Shown: piece by piece, positions 34,879 through 44,800 of the stretch | How the letters are laid out: each line of letters opens with the position of its first letter | How positions within the stretch are numbered: position 1 is the stretch's first letter | Assembly (NCBI GenBank): GCA_963822595.1 | Contig: CAWGIG010000003.1 | Location: 1-64,000 of the forward strand | Source of the DNA: CAVRUH01 sp963822595 | GTDB taxonomy: Bacteria; Chlamydiota; Chlamydiia; Chlamydiales; Waddliaceae | Length of the DNA stretch: 64,000 nt | Direction: 5' to 3' | Translations under genes and position numbers: made by a program | The notes under the pieces: model-generated | Seen by the model: only the letters and a program-made list of their open reading frames with translations | The model's database searches: none | What the model was told of the DNA's origin: nothing

Positions 34879-36318
34879 ATGTATTATAGTAATAGTTTTA
34901 ATACAGTGCCGAGGGATGTTTGGTATAACACTTATTTGCAATTAGATGGTGAATCGATTATCCGTTGTAAGCGCGTTTGCAAATGGTTTCATGAGAATAT
35001 TTCGAATTTCCCATTCTGGAAAGCTGTATTTGTTAATGAAAATCCTGGCTGTGCGCCTCTCCAAACTCCTTCCGCGGGTTGGGAAGCCTTCTACAAACAA
35101 CAAACTTTGATTAAACGCAATTTGTATACTAAATCACATGTAGAGACAATTCCGTTGGCATATGATAGTGGTTTTATCTTAGGACATAAGGTTTATATTC
35201 GTTATGTTCTAGATATAGGAAGAATGACTGAAGCGGCAAATAGAATTTTTAATCTCGAAACAAAAGAAATAACTAGAATTGATGCGGCATACCATAGAAT
35301 AGACATTGTCGATACTTTTAAATCAATTAATGAAAGATATTTTTTGATCTCTTCTAAAAAAGATCTAGCGATCTCTATTTGGGATTCAACAAATGATAAA
35401 TGTATTTTTTTAAAAACCAATGTTGCTGAGGGAATATTCTATATAAACGGGACTCATGTTATATATTTTACAAAAATGGGTTTTCTAGAAATTTGGGACT
35501 ACACAACCAATACTTTGATTAAACAGTACAATGGGACATGTCCGTTAGGAGCCCGCGATAGTTTAGTTATTGGCAATATCTTTTTTGTTCTGAGGCAACG
35601 AAAAGAGGTGTTAGCCTATGATCTTGAGAATGGTCAGCAAAAGTATTCGATCTCATTGATGAATCGTGTTGAAATTGTTTCTTCCATCATTGCCGGAGAA
35701 AATCGTCTTGTTGTCATTACATCTTTGATGAACGGACTTCACGAAACTTTTAAAGCAGAGGTTTATGACTCAAAGACTGGTGCTGAAATAAAGAAAATTT
35801 CAATATACACAAAAAAGGCCAAGGTTGTAGGTAATAAGTTGATAGCTCTTCACAGTTGGGATTCATTCGGTTACTGGAATCTTGAAACAGGTAAAATGGA
35901 ACCAGGGTTTAGCTGTGATAGGGGAATACAACGTTGGACAACGAATCCTGATGGAGATCGTCTTTTAGTATTAACACCTAATAATATGTGTATGCTAATC
36001 GATTTAAAAGGATGTAGGATCCTTTGTGAAAAAAATAAAGATGTTTCTATTAATGGAAATGAACCATTTACTTTTTGGAGAAAAGATAATCACATTCTTA
36101 TAACGGGAAGGTTTTCTAATAAAGATCCGATTTTGTTTTGGGATATAACAAAGTTACAAGCGATTCACCTTTCCAATAAAAAAAGAGCAATTAACTTTGA
36201 CGGATCCCGAATATTTGTAAAGCGATATCCTAATTATCTAATTTACGATTTGACTTACGTAAAGCCTTCAACTCTTTTACAAAAAGCACGTAAAGCAATA
36301 ATGTCTATTTTTGAATAA
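34879..36318 (+). CDS. F-box-like protein with beta-propeller (WD40-like) repeats
   Basis: A 479-residue protein. Residues about 10-45 fit an F-box (VPRDVWYNTYLQLDGESIIR, then VCKWFHENI), followed by a short linker and a helical stretch. From about residue 90 to 460 there are repeated strands carrying WD40-like endings: ISIWDSTNDKC, LEIWDYTTNTL, VLAYDLENGQQ, EVYDSKTGAE, GYWNLETGK and LFWDITKLQ, so six or seven propeller blades. The F-box plus WD40 order is that of eukaryotic Fbw substrate receptors, again suggesting host SCF ubiquitin ligase mimicry. It has no signal peptide. It is unrelated in sequence to the ankyrin family upstream. Confidence 0.75.
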   Translation: MYYSNSFNTVPRDVWYNTYLQLDGESIIRCKRVCKWFHENISNFPFWKAVFVNENPGCAPLQTPSAGWEAFYKQQTLIKRNLYTKSHVETIPLAYDSGFILGHKVYIRYVLDIGRMTEAANRIFNLETKEITRIDAAYHRIDIVDTFKSINERYFLISSKKDLAISIWDSTNDKCIFLKTNVAEGIFYINGTHVIYFTKMGFLEIWDYTTNTLIKQYNGTCPLGARDSLVIGNIFFVLRQRKEVLAYDLENGQQKYSISLMNRVEIVSSIIAGENRLVVITSLMNGLHETFKAEVYDSKTGAEIKKISIYTKKAKVVGNKLIALHSWDSFGYWNLETGKMEPGFSCDRGIQRWTTNPDGDRLLVLTPNNMCMLIDLKGCRILCEKNKDVSINGNEPFTFWRKDNHILITGRFSNKDPILFWDITKLQAIHLSNKKRAINFDGSRIFVKRYPNYLIYDLTYVKPSTLLQKARKAIMSIFE

Positions 36319-36322
36319 TAAT

Positions 36323-36460
36323 CATGCTCCAATACAAAAAGTAACAGGATAGACATGATCAGGCATGATAAAAAAGGATAAGAAGTTATACTTAAAAGAA
36401 CTCTTATCCTTCATATCATACCTGATCATGCCTATCCTGTTACTTTTTGAAGTGGAGCAT
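36323..36460. repeat. Palindromic intergenic repeat, family A-related
   Basis: A 138-base hairpin: ATGCTCC (36323), then GTAACAGGATAGACATGATC and GATAAAAAAGGATAAGAA on the left; the complement ends with GTTACTTTTT and GGAGCAT at 36460. It shares the AACAGGATA and AAAAAGGATAAG blocks with the repeats at 4673 and 6691, but its middle differs. It ends the F-box/propeller transcript. Confidence 0.87.
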
Positions 36461-36531
36461 CAATCATAAATCTTTATTAAAATATTTTATTATGTTACTT
36501 GTAATGAGTTATCCATTGAGGACATAATAAC

Positions 36532-38625
36532 GTGCCGGCCTTTGCATTATCTATATTTCTTGGTTCGTATCTCTTATTTCTTGTAGAGCCACTCATCGGC
36601 AAATTCATTTTGCCAATGTATGGAGGCATGCCGAATGTCTGGATGGCCTGCCTCCTATTCTTCCAATTTATGTTACTGGCCGGTTACTTATATGCGCATT
36701 TATTGACATCCTGGTTTCGTCCGCAACAACAAGCGATTATTCATATATGTCTCGTTATTATCGTCTGTGCCTTCCTTCCCATTACGCCATCGGGATCTTG
36801 GAAACAAATATCAACTGAAAATCCCACGTGGCAAATCCTCATGATGCTCATGAGCACAGTTGGAAGACCATTTTTTATCCTTTCTGCCTCCGCACCGCTG
36901 CTCCAAAAGTGGTTCAGCGTAACAAATGGCGGTTACTTTCCTTATCGTCTCTACGCCCTTTCAAACTTGGCTTCGATGGGAGCTCTTATTTCCTATCCGT
37001 TAATTGTAGAACGGTCTTTGCGTCTATCCATGCAGAGCCTTGCTTGGTCGGGGGTCTTCTTACTCTACGCGATAACGATTTGCGTTTGCGCATGGCAAAT
37101 GTTTAGATCCAACAAAAACACTGTAGAAAAATCTTCTGTACAACCAGAAGTACAATCTGAGGCGCCCCTTTGTTTAGATCAAATTCTTTGGGTAGCCTTT
37201 AGTGCTTGTGGAACACTCCTCTTGATGTCTACGACGAGTCAAATCACTCAAGAAGTGGCACCGGTACCTCTTTTGTGGGTTCTTCCGCTGGCGATTTATT
37301 TAATGACTTTTGTGATCTGCTTTGATCACCCCAAATGGTATTATAAACAGTTTTTTGTCTCTCTTTTTATTGGTTTCGTTTTCCTTTGGATTGCCACGCT
37401 GACTATCCCGATGCTTCATGCTATTATACTCAATAACGTGATGATACAAATCTTCATTTACTCCGTTGTACTGCTGGCAGGCTGCATGTGCTGCAATGGC
37501 GAACTCATGAGGCGGCGTCCCACGGCAGATTATCTGACCCAATACTATTTATTGATGGCTTTGGGTGGCGCTTTAGGCGGATGCTTTATTGTCCTTGCAG
37601 TACCTTACATCTTCAACGACTATCGAGAATATCACCTTTCTATTGAATGTACCATCCTCTTGCTGCTTGTTGCCGGGAGAGTGCAAACTTTGGCAACGAA
37701 GGTACAAAAAATTGGAACGATAGGATTATCGATCATAGCGCTTTCTGTTTTTGCTGTGATCACAATGGGTCTTAGCAAGCTGAATATTGAGGCAAGTGAA
37801 CTGATAGCCAGCGGTCGAAACTTTTATGGACCTCTACGAGTTGTAGAGAAAACACAGACGGAACTCGTACGCACCATGGTCAATGGCGCCACGGTACATG
37901 GGATTCAATATCAATCTTCGGAAAAGCGCGACATACCCACTTCCTATTATGACAGGAAAAGCGGCATTGGTTTAGCTATTGAGGCGCATCCAAAACGGCT
38001 AGGCGGCCAACCCATTAGATTTGGAGTTGTCGGACTGGGTGTCGGGACGCTTGCTGCCTATGCAAATAAGAATGACACATGTGTGTTTTACGAGATCAAT
38101 CCTCTTGGAATTAGCTATTGTATGGATTACTTCAGCTTCATAGATGATGCGAAAAAGCGGGGTGCGGCCGTGGATGTCGAGTTGGGGGATGCAAGGCTTG
38201 TTTTAGAAAGGGAACTTGCGGCGAATCAAGTGGGGGATTATGACATCTTGGCTGTGGATGCCTTCTCCAGTGATTCGATTCCTATCCATTTGCTTACATG
38301 CGAATGTTTCGATATTTTTTGGAAGCATCTGGCAAAGGGAGGGATATTGGCCTTCCATATTTCTAATCGATACCTGGACTTGCGACCGGTCATTTATCGC
38401 AATGCTCTTGATCGACAAGCCATTGCAGTCTATGTCCATCGCGTCTATAAACCTGATGAGATAATTTCAGCAGGAGATACCCCGAGTCAATGGGTGATCA
38501 TCACAACCGACAAGGATGTAGCGAATCGACTGATCGCTTCCGGGGAGACGGAGGAGTATCATTTAGATCCCGGTTTCGTTACCTGGAGCGATAATTTTAG
38601 TAGTTTGTTTAACGTCTTGCGTTAG
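36532..38625 (+). CDS. Membrane-fused spermidine synthase-like protein
   Basis: A 697-residue protein with a GTG start. Residues 1-430 contain about eleven membrane helices (ALSIFLGSYLLFLVEPLIGK; VWMACLLFFQFMLLAGYLYA and so on) of the type fused to spermidine synthases. The C-terminal soluble domain (about 440-697) has the SAM-binding VVGLGVGTLAAYA, the acidic YEINP, the GDARLVL strand and LAVDAFSSDSIPIHLLT. These are the spermidine synthase/aminopropyltransferase motifs. The substrate of fused members is mostly unproven, so polyamine synthesis and export is only a possibility. It lies alone on the plus strand. Confidence 0.82.
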   Translation: MPAFALSIFLGSYLLFLVEPLIGKFILPMYGGMPNVWMACLLFFQFMLLAGYLYAHLLTSWFRPQQQAIIHICLVIIVCAFLPITPSGSWKQISTENPTWQILMMLMSTVGRPFFILSASAPLLQKWFSVTNGGYFPYRLYALSNLASMGALISYPLIVERSLRLSMQSLAWSGVFLLYAITICVCAWQMFRSNKNTVEKSSVQPEVQSEAPLCLDQILWVAFSACGTLLLMSTTSQITQEVAPVPLLWVLPLAIYLMTFVICFDHPKWYYKQFFVSLFIGFVFLWIATLTIPMLHAIILNNVMIQIFIYSVVLLAGCMCCNGELMRRRPTADYLTQYYLLMALGGALGGCFIVLAVPYIFNDYREYHLSIECTILLLLVAGRVQTLATKVQKIGTIGLSIIALSVFAVITMGLSKLNIEASELIASGRNFYGPLRVVEKTQTELVRTMVNGATVHGIQYQSSEKRDIPTSYYDRKSGIGLAIEAHPKRLGGQPIRFGVVGLGVGTLAAYANKNDTCVFYEINPLGISYCMDYFSFIDDAKKRGAAVDVELGDARLVLERELAANQVGDYDILAVDAFSSDSIPIHLLTCECFDIFWKHLAKGGILAFHISNRYLDLRPVIYRNALDRQAIAVYVHRVYKPDEIISAGDTPSQWVIITTDKDVANRLIASGETEEYHLDPGFVTWSDNFSSLFNVLR

Positions 38626-38654
38626 CAAGTATAAATAGGCATCCTTCAAGTTTT

Positions 38655-38824
38655 CTTAAACCCCCGGATGGGGGTTTTTGGTTTGGTAGCCCAGGGTTGC
38701 CGCAACGGCCACCCTGGGCTACCAAACCGAAAACCCCTTATCAGGGGTTAAAAATAAGTGGGTTGCAACAGGTCTCATTTGAAGAAATAATAGTGTGCAA
38801 CACCATGCCATCCGGGGGTTTAAG
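38655..38824. repeat. Nested palindrome between convergent genes
   Basis: A 170-base element with outer arms CTTAAACCCCCGGATGG (from 38655) and the complement ending at 38824, enclosing two further hairpins: GGTTTGGTAGCCCAGGGT with its complement (38680-38728) and AACCCCTTATCAGGGGTT (38732-38749). It separates the spermidine-synthase-like gene from the IucA/IucC-like gene and could terminate both. Confidence 0.85.
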
Positions 38825-38848
38825 CTGTGGAGAAATGAAATTATAAAA

Positions 38849-40441
38849 TTATTTTTCTAGAATACAGAGCATCAGGTGCTCGAACCAGTTTATTTTAAGG
38901 GTGGGATCTAGAGAATCACCTAGCAGCTCATTAAAATAGCGGTAGTTATACTTAGGATTTTTATCGCAGAGATCTAAAAAGATTCCTTCACGAGTCATGA
39001 CTTGAAGAAGGCAACGCCCAAAGATTTTTGAAAAATAACAATAACGAAAGAAAGATTTCATGCTATGTTCCATGACATGGGCATCCGGATCCTGTCCGTC
39101 AACAGTCCAGTTGCCAGAAAACCCCCGCTGATACATACACCTTTTCCAAGTTGCAAAATCGTGATCCTTTACCTCTAGTTCATCTGCTTTAAATAACTGC
39201 TTTGTCAGCTCAAAGCATACTCGGCGAGATATGCTTTCAAGCACCCAAGCTGCATCTTTGCAGTATGACTCAGAATAAAAATGCTCTCGATTGCGAAGGC
39301 CTTTTGGTAAGGCATTAAATTCAGTTTCTGTAAATTCAGTATTGGCCCCGCGCAAGTCTCTGTAAGCAAAATCAATGCTTACCGCACCTTCTGTTGGGCT
39401 TTGAATGCGTAATAAAAGATTCTGTCCGTGAAGTTCCAGAGAAGTGCGCTGGTTAACTGCATGATCTAAAAGGAGCTCTGCAAAAGGTTGAAGAAGTTTT
39501 GAAGTGATAAAATCAGTCGGTGACTGATGAGATTGCTCAATGAGCGCTTTTAATAACGGCCAGTTTTTTCTTCCAAAAAGAGCGAAGAGAGGGACCACAT
39601 ACTCTCGGCTAGAAGAATCAGAAAGCCAACTTGGAATTTTACGGTGGATCATGCCTGCGCCACGACTCACAGCTACTTCGTGCGATGGATTGATTAAATC
39701 AGACTTGGGAACGAAGGACCAGTCTTCGTGTAAATAGGTGATGGTGCGTGGACGTTGAGCAAGCAGAGCGGATGTTCCAACGCTGCAGGCACACTCCTTT
39801 AAATGCACGCGTCGTTCCACGTCGGCGATTTTAACATCCAAGCTCACTTTGACCATTTCATAAATCGGACCGCCTCGTTCGCTTGGCACGGCAATCAGTA
39901 AAGTGCGAAAAGAGCTAAGCGCAAGCGCTGGAATTAGAACACAGTTCTTCGAGTATTTGTTGCGCAAGGGTGTATAAAGATCATTCGAGCTTGGGTGCAC
40001 CAAAAAGAGAATCTCGTCGATGCCATTTTTGGTTCGCATCAGCATATCTTGCGGTAGTTCGGCTGTAAATAGCTGACCTTCTGAAAGGGGAATCCAGTAT
40101 CCCTCTAAATGGAATGGCCGCATTATTTTGGGATGATATTCGTTGTCGGGGCATGAAAAGTGACTACTGTAACCGCCAATGAGATTACCATCCTCATCGT
40201 GAATCGTACGCGTATTTGGAGTCATGGCAAGACACTGCTTTTCACCATACAGCAAAGTAAGCAGGGGATCCGGAAGACCGCGAAATGCAATAAAGTCGGG
40301 GTCTTGGTCTATCATTCGGCGCAGATGGATGCGCTCGGAAAGAAATAATTGCTCGACAGGGGATTCATAATGGGTATTTTGTGTGTTTACGGGGGGCTGC
40401 TGCTGTGGGTAGTATGGGGCGGTAACATTATTTACAAACAT
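38849..40441 (-). CDS. IucA/IucC-like (NIS siderophore synthetase family) protein
   Basis: A 530-residue protein. Several stretches match the IucA/IucC pattern: VHPSSNDLY (about 146-154), SSFRTLLIAVP and MVKVSLDVKIADVERRV (the KLSL...R region), SLELHGQNLLLRI (about 340-352) and the YRDLRGANTE motif (the D-RD pair of the family). A C-terminal FhuF-like cysteine site is not evident. IucA/IucC enzymes join citrate or other carboxylic acids to amines using ATP. Typical members are about 580-600 residues. No other siderophore or transport gene is nearby, so product and substrate are unknown. The similarity is recalled, not searched, and many catalytic residues could not be checked. Confidence 0.55.
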   Translation of the reverse strand: MFVNNVTAPYYPQQQPPVNTQNTHYESPVEQLFLSERIHLRRMIDQDPDFIAFRGLPDPLLTLLYGEKQCLAMTPNTRTIHDEDGNLIGGYSSHFSCPDNEYHPKIMRPFHLEGYWIPLSEGQLFTAELPQDMLMRTKNGIDEILFLVHPSSNDLYTPLRNKYSKNCVLIPALALSSFRTLLIAVPSERGGPIYEMVKVSLDVKIADVERRVHLKECACSVGTSALLAQRPRTITYLHEDWSFVPKSDLINPSHEVAVSRGAGMIHRKIPSWLSDSSSREYVVPLFALFGRKNWPLLKALIEQSHQSPTDFITSKLLQPFAELLLDHAVNQRTSLELHGQNLLLRIQSPTEGAVSIDFAYRDLRGANTEFTETEFNALPKGLRNREHFYSESYCKDAAWVLESISRRVCFELTKQLFKADELEVKDHDFATWKRCMYQRGFSGNWTVDGQDPDAHVMEHSMKSFFRYCYFSKIFGRCLLQVMTREGIFLDLCDKNPKYNYRYFNELLGDSLDPTLKINWFEHLMLCILEK

Positions 40442-40456
40442 GATAGCATCCTTGGT

Positions 40457-40545
40457 ATGGACGACATGGACTGCATGGACGGGATGGACGACATGGACGA
40501 AATTTTCCTTTCGTCCATTCTGTCCATGCAGTCCATGTCGTCCAT
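40457..40545. repeat. TGGAC micro-repeat hairpin
   Basis: An 89-base inverted repeat made of ATGGACGACATGGACTGCAT on the left and its complement on the right, with multiple TGGAC/GTCCA units about 6-9 bases apart and a central TTTTCCTTTCG loop. It lies between two minus-strand genes, upstream of the IucA/IucC-like start. Confidence 0.82.
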
Positions 40546-40554
40546 TCCGTTCAT

Positions 40555-43233
40555 TTAACTTGTCATTCGGTCATAAGTCGGCAATGCCGACTCGGGAACA
40601 TAGCCAAATCGTCTGGGATTGGCATCTGCTATTTCTATTTCGGGCTCCGCTGCCTCCTGAGGTGGCGCTGCGGCTTCTTGTAATTGAATAAGCTCTTCGC
40701 CATCGCGTTGTAGGTAGTTGCAACCTTCCCCGACAGGTTTTACAGTGAGGTATTGGTTTGTCTTGAGAAATCCAATCAGATGACGAGGCAGATCCTGTTG
40801 GAAGAATGCATATTGCCAGCGCTGTGCGGCATCGCCATTGACGCGGTAATTTTTATCTAGATCATCATGCGATCCTTGGAATCCCAAGGTTTCTAATAGC
40901 TGGTATATTCCTTCGTCGTCACGTTCGCTGTTGAGCTGCCAAAACTTATCAGTAAGGAATTGATATGCCTTTGTATAAAGCGCCCATGATGTGCACTTCT
41001 GTAAAAATAATTGCAAAAAATGCCTACTATCTTCAGATAAATCAGCAAAAGAAACCCTTTCTTCATTCTCTATCACACTTAATCCAAGATATTCACTCAG
41101 TTCTCCCTTTCTCCTTGCTAGCATGGAGTTTTCTCCGCCGTCACGATAGCGCGGGTTGCTTTGGAAGGCATCCTCTAAACATTCTTTCTGAAATTGGACA
41201 ATGTGGTCGCGCAGGTCGTCGCCAGTTTCTCTGGTTAATGCTGTTAGGATATTTTTGATTCTTCCGGAAAAACCTTGGCTGCAGCCGTTGTGCATATCGC
41301 TACCGACAATTGCCGACAATACTTGGAATGAGCGTTCGATGGAAGCCGGGGTGACCTTTGACTCCTGAGCATAGACAATACGGGCGACATACTGTTCAAA
41401 GTAGCGTACCGTCTCATCCACCATTTCCTGGCCATAGTAACCGGTTCTGCTGAGCGTATGGTAGCGATTAAGACGCGAGATAAGTTCATCCTTCAATTCA
41501 GTTAGCGCTTCAGAGAGTCCTGAGGGAGCTTGCATCGTTGCATTGATTTCTTGCAACGTTGCATTTCTTGCTATTAAAGCTCCTCTTAAAGTTGCTCTGT
41601 TTGCTTCCAAAGCGGCTTTAAATACGGCGCAAGATTTTAACTTCGTGAAAAGAACTGCGACATTCTTGTGAAGCTGATTTCCCTCATAGCGTATTTTAGG
41701 ATTCCCATCGTAGAGGGCAAGGATGTGTTGACTAGTAGGGGTAAATTCCGCATCGGAGATACGGAAGAAGGGTGCCATGTGATGGGTGAGGAGTTTTTTG
41801 CAAAGAGAAAGGCTTTCTGTTTCAACTTTATTTAATTGATCCAAATTTGCGAGTTTTTGGTCGATTTTAAAAGCTGTATTATGAGGTGTTTGTACACCGA
41901 GGGCTGTTCTGTATGTTTCAAGAAGCGTCTGAACTTTATATTGTATCACCAGCTGAAGTTCGTTAGCTACTCCCCAACTTCGGAGAGTATTGATTGCTGT
42001 CTCTAGATTATTTATTCCGGTGAACTTTGTTGTAAGTTGTTGCAGTTTAATCAGTTTATTTAGACTGGGGCAGATTGATCTGAGTTGTATAATACCAATG
42101 TTACTGCGATAGGGTTCATCTATGTGGAAATGTTTAGGTTCTCCTGCGGAATCAAGAATTTTTTCAGAATCATAAAGTTCTTGAAACTTTGCTTTTAGAA
42201 AGTCGCGATGGGGGTGGGCTGCGAGGTTTAAGGAGAGGTGTCCCATGATAAGGCAGATGGGAAGATTGCTTGTCCTTAATGATTTTAATACACCTGCGCT
42301 CATGCGGATGGGATGTTCCATAATCTCCCGGCGCGTCCGTTGCGCTAATTCTATATATCGAATAGGGTCCTCATTTGGTCCAAGGAGATCGGCGAGAATG
42401 TTAGTGAAGTCATCTATCCATGTCACCAGACTTGATAGATAAGTATTTAGTTTTTCTGCCTCTTCATCATTAAGAATGTATTCCATTTCTCCACAATAAT
42501 CGCCGCTGCGGATTTGGATGCTGTAGAGAAGGTCAAAAATGCTATAGCCCATCAGAAGATTTTGATCATTTGCTATTCGAATACGTAGGGGTCTTCCTTC
42601 TCTACCGGTGTGCTGTACATTTAATTCATAAAGTGCCAGCACATCAGGGGGCATTCCTGTGCGTCCTTTTAAGTAATTTAATTTTGTGCGGATATTGCTA
42701 ATTAGTACCTGTTCTTTCGTGCATGTATTGAAAAGATCCTGGATGGAATCCTGTGGGGTAGCCATTAGAGTTTGCGAGCCACGGCAGATCTGTATTGTTT
42801 GCTTCATCTGTTGTATGCGCTGTTCTCCGGCGAGATAAAGTGCTGCCACATTCACGCTCGAAAATACCAGAGGATCATTCATCTCATCTTTTCGTAACTG
42901 AAGTTGTTTTGATTCGCAATACGCCAGAAAATCTTGGCGTCTTGCGTTAAGAATCAGCTGCAGTTGAGCTTTGCGCGGGTTGCGAAAGTCTAATAAAGTT
43001 TTATTTTCGACAGAAGCTTCTAGCATGGCGATAAGGATGCCTCGAAGTTCATCTGTCGGATTTATGAGCTCAGGATGACGCAAAAGGATTTTTTCTACTT
43101 CTTCTGCGATAATAGATGGAGGTTGCACCAACTGAACATTGTTGTCATTTTGTATTGTCGTTGGGGGAAGGTCAGGATCCTCTGTTCTTGAGAACTTCGT
43201 AGGCCGTGGGCCTATACTGAGACATGGAATCAT
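40555..43233 (-). CDS. Large hypothetical protein
   Basis: An 892-residue protein I do not recognise. It has no signal peptide or membrane helix and is largely helical, with long charged segments (for example ANDQNLLMGYSIFDLLYSIQ, TWIDDFTNILADLLGPNEDP). A region at about 640-700 has a distinctive IVGSDMHNGCSQGFSGRIKN stretch followed by TGDDLRDHI. The C-terminal 40 residues are acidic and proline-rich. Codon use looks like its neighbours. Size, lack of signal and neighbourhood suggest an accessory or secreted protein, which is inference only. Confidence 0.72.
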   Translation of the reverse strand: MIPCLSIGPRPTKFSRTEDPDLPPTTIQNDNNVQLVQPPSIIAEEVEKILLRHPELINPTDELRGILIAMLEASVENKTLLDFRNPRKAQLQLILNARRQDFLAYCESKQLQLRKDEMNDPLVFSSVNVAALYLAGEQRIQQMKQTIQICRGSQTLMATPQDSIQDLFNTCTKEQVLISNIRTKLNYLKGRTGMPPDVLALYELNVQHTGREGRPLRIRIANDQNLLMGYSIFDLLYSIQIRSGDYCGEMEYILNDEEAEKLNTYLSSLVTWIDDFTNILADLLGPNEDPIRYIELAQRTRREIMEHPIRMSAGVLKSLRTSNLPICLIMGHLSLNLAAHPHRDFLKAKFQELYDSEKILDSAGEPKHFHIDEPYRSNIGIIQLRSICPSLNKLIKLQQLTTKFTGINNLETAINTLRSWGVANELQLVIQYKVQTLLETYRTALGVQTPHNTAFKIDQKLANLDQLNKVETESLSLCKKLLTHHMAPFFRISDAEFTPTSQHILALYDGNPKIRYEGNQLHKNVAVLFTKLKSCAVFKAALEANRATLRGALIARNATLQEINATMQAPSGLSEALTELKDELISRLNRYHTLSRTGYYGQEMVDETVRYFEQYVARIVYAQESKVTPASIERSFQVLSAIVGSDMHNGCSQGFSGRIKNILTALTRETGDDLRDHIVQFQKECLEDAFQSNPRYRDGGENSMLARRKGELSEYLGLSVIENEERVSFADLSEDSRHFLQLFLQKCTSWALYTKAYQFLTDKFWQLNSERDDEGIYQLLETLGFQGSHDDLDKNYRVNGDAAQRWQYAFFQQDLPRHLIGFLKTNQYLTVKPVGEGCNYLQRDGEELIQLQEAAAPPQEAAEPEIEIADANPRRFGYVPESALPTYDRMTS

Positions 43234-43383
43234 AAAGCACCTCCAAAGATTAAAGCGGACATATTAGTAAGTCGGTTAAATTTTTTTCAAGGTAATTCTT
43301 GCCTGACGTGTTTGCAGAAAAAAAATTGACTAAAAATTTCTTTGAGTTTAGTGTGGATTTTTAATTATTTTTACGGGAATCAT

Positions 43384-44793
43384 ATGTACACAGAGACTAC
43401 TCGAAGAACCTTTTTTATCTGCGCTTTTTTTGCAACATTCATCATGTTTGGAAGTTCCTCAGCTGACGAAATAGAGGATTCCTTTTGTAGCGATGAGGAG
43501 CCAGCAACTGAAGAACCGCCAAGACGTGCATTACCCGGACCGTTTCCTTCCCCTCCATTTCCCTCGTCTGAATATCAAGGATATCCTCTTGTGGGAGTTC
43601 CTCCAAGCGATGAGTCCGGATACCCCCTCATGCAGGCCATTTTTAAGTCTCCTTGGGGTGAGGCCTTCAAAAAAAGTAGAATCAATATTTACGGGTGGGT
43701 CAATGGCTCAGGAAATTTAAGTACATGCCATCATTCAAATTCTCCCTTCTCTTATTGGCTTGTACCTAATAAATTTGAGCTGGATCAATTTGTGATACGT
43801 GCAGAAAGACAAGTTGATTCCGTTCAGACAGATCACATCGATGTAGGGTTCCGCTCCACATTTTTATATGGTATCGATTATCGCTACATGACAGCCGGAG
43901 GATGGACAAGTTACCAATTACTCAAGCATAACTATCTGTATGGGTATGATTTTACTGAACAATATATTGATATTTATACTCCTCGTGTAGCTCAAGGGAT
44001 GATTTTACGTATTGGAAGATGGATTGCGTGTCCTGATATCGAAACACAGTTTGCTCCGGATAACTACATGGGAAGTCACTCGATACTGTTTACTTTCGAT
44101 ACCTATACTCAAACAGGTATTATGGCGACCATTATGCTGAACAAATACTGGACGGTACAGGCTTGCCTCCATGCCGGAACGGATATGGCGCCGTGGTATA
44201 AAGGAGCGCTTCCTACAGGAATGTTGGGTGTGCGTTGGGTTTCTTGTGACAACAAAGATTCCATTTATTTAGTGCTGAATTCTATCAATGCGGCAAAATT
44301 TCGACGATTCCATATGTATGGTCAGCCACTCGGCCACGACAATTTCAACTATATTGTAGGTACTTGGCAACATAATTTTTACGAAGACTGTCACACTAAA
44401 ACAGAAGCGTATTACATGTGGCAGCGGAAGGCTGTAGTCGGAGGGACCCCTAGTGCCGGACCCGTCAGAGATTTTGGTGGTGGCGGTGGTATTGGACCAA
44501 ATATTCCGGGTACGACGTTGACATTTGGTGTCGTTAATTACACGTTGTACAAAATTACAGATAAGGATTTTGTGACCTGGCGTAATGAGGTATGGAGAGA
44601 TGCCGATGGGGAGCGTTCCGGATTTAAGGGAACCTATACTAGCCATGCTTTTGGATGGACGCATAACTTTAATACGATCGTTCAGATACGTCCTGAATTA
44701 GGTTATTATCGAAACTGGAATAATCGCGCTTTTGATCTGGGAAGATCAAAAGGGATGATGCTCTACGCCGTTGATATGACTGTGCGATTCTGA
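43384..44793 (+). CDS. Outer-membrane beta-barrel porin-like protein
   Basis: A 469-residue protein with a signal peptide (TFFICAFFATFIMFGSSSADE, cut near residue 27), a Pro/Glu-rich linker (about 35-75) and a region rich in aromatic, alternating strands: NIYGWVNGSGNLST, ELDQFVIRAERQV, HIDVGFRSTFLYGIDYRYM, GMILRIGRWIACPDIE, and a final strand MLYAVDMTVRF ending in phenylalanine, the BAM-targeting signal. The NPN-like outer-membrane porin-2 (BBP2/OmpL-like) family fits best. ATG 43384 is chosen; the longer form from 43342 would put extra residues before the signal peptide. Confidence 0.8.
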   Translation: MYTETTRRTFFICAFFATFIMFGSSSADEIEDSFCSDEEPATEEPPRRALPGPFPSPPFPSSEYQGYPLVGVPPSDESGYPLMQAIFKSPWGEAFKKSRINIYGWVNGSGNLSTCHHSNSPFSYWLVPNKFELDQFVIRAERQVDSVQTDHIDVGFRSTFLYGIDYRYMTAGGWTSYQLLKHNYLYGYDFTEQYIDIYTPRVAQGMILRIGRWIACPDIETQFAPDNYMGSHSILFTFDTYTQTGIMATIMLNKYWTVQACLHAGTDMAPWYKGALPTGMLGVRWVSCDNKDSIYLVLNSINAAKFRRFHMYGQPLGHDNFNYIVGTWQHNFYEDCHTKTEAYYMWQRKAVVGGTPSAGPVRDFGGGGGIGPNIPGTTLTFGVVNYTLYKITDKDFVTWRNEVWRDADGERSGFKGTYTSHAFGWTHNFNTIVQIRPELGYYRNWNNRAFDLGRSKGMMLYAVDMTVRF

Positions 44794-44800
44794 AACATAA

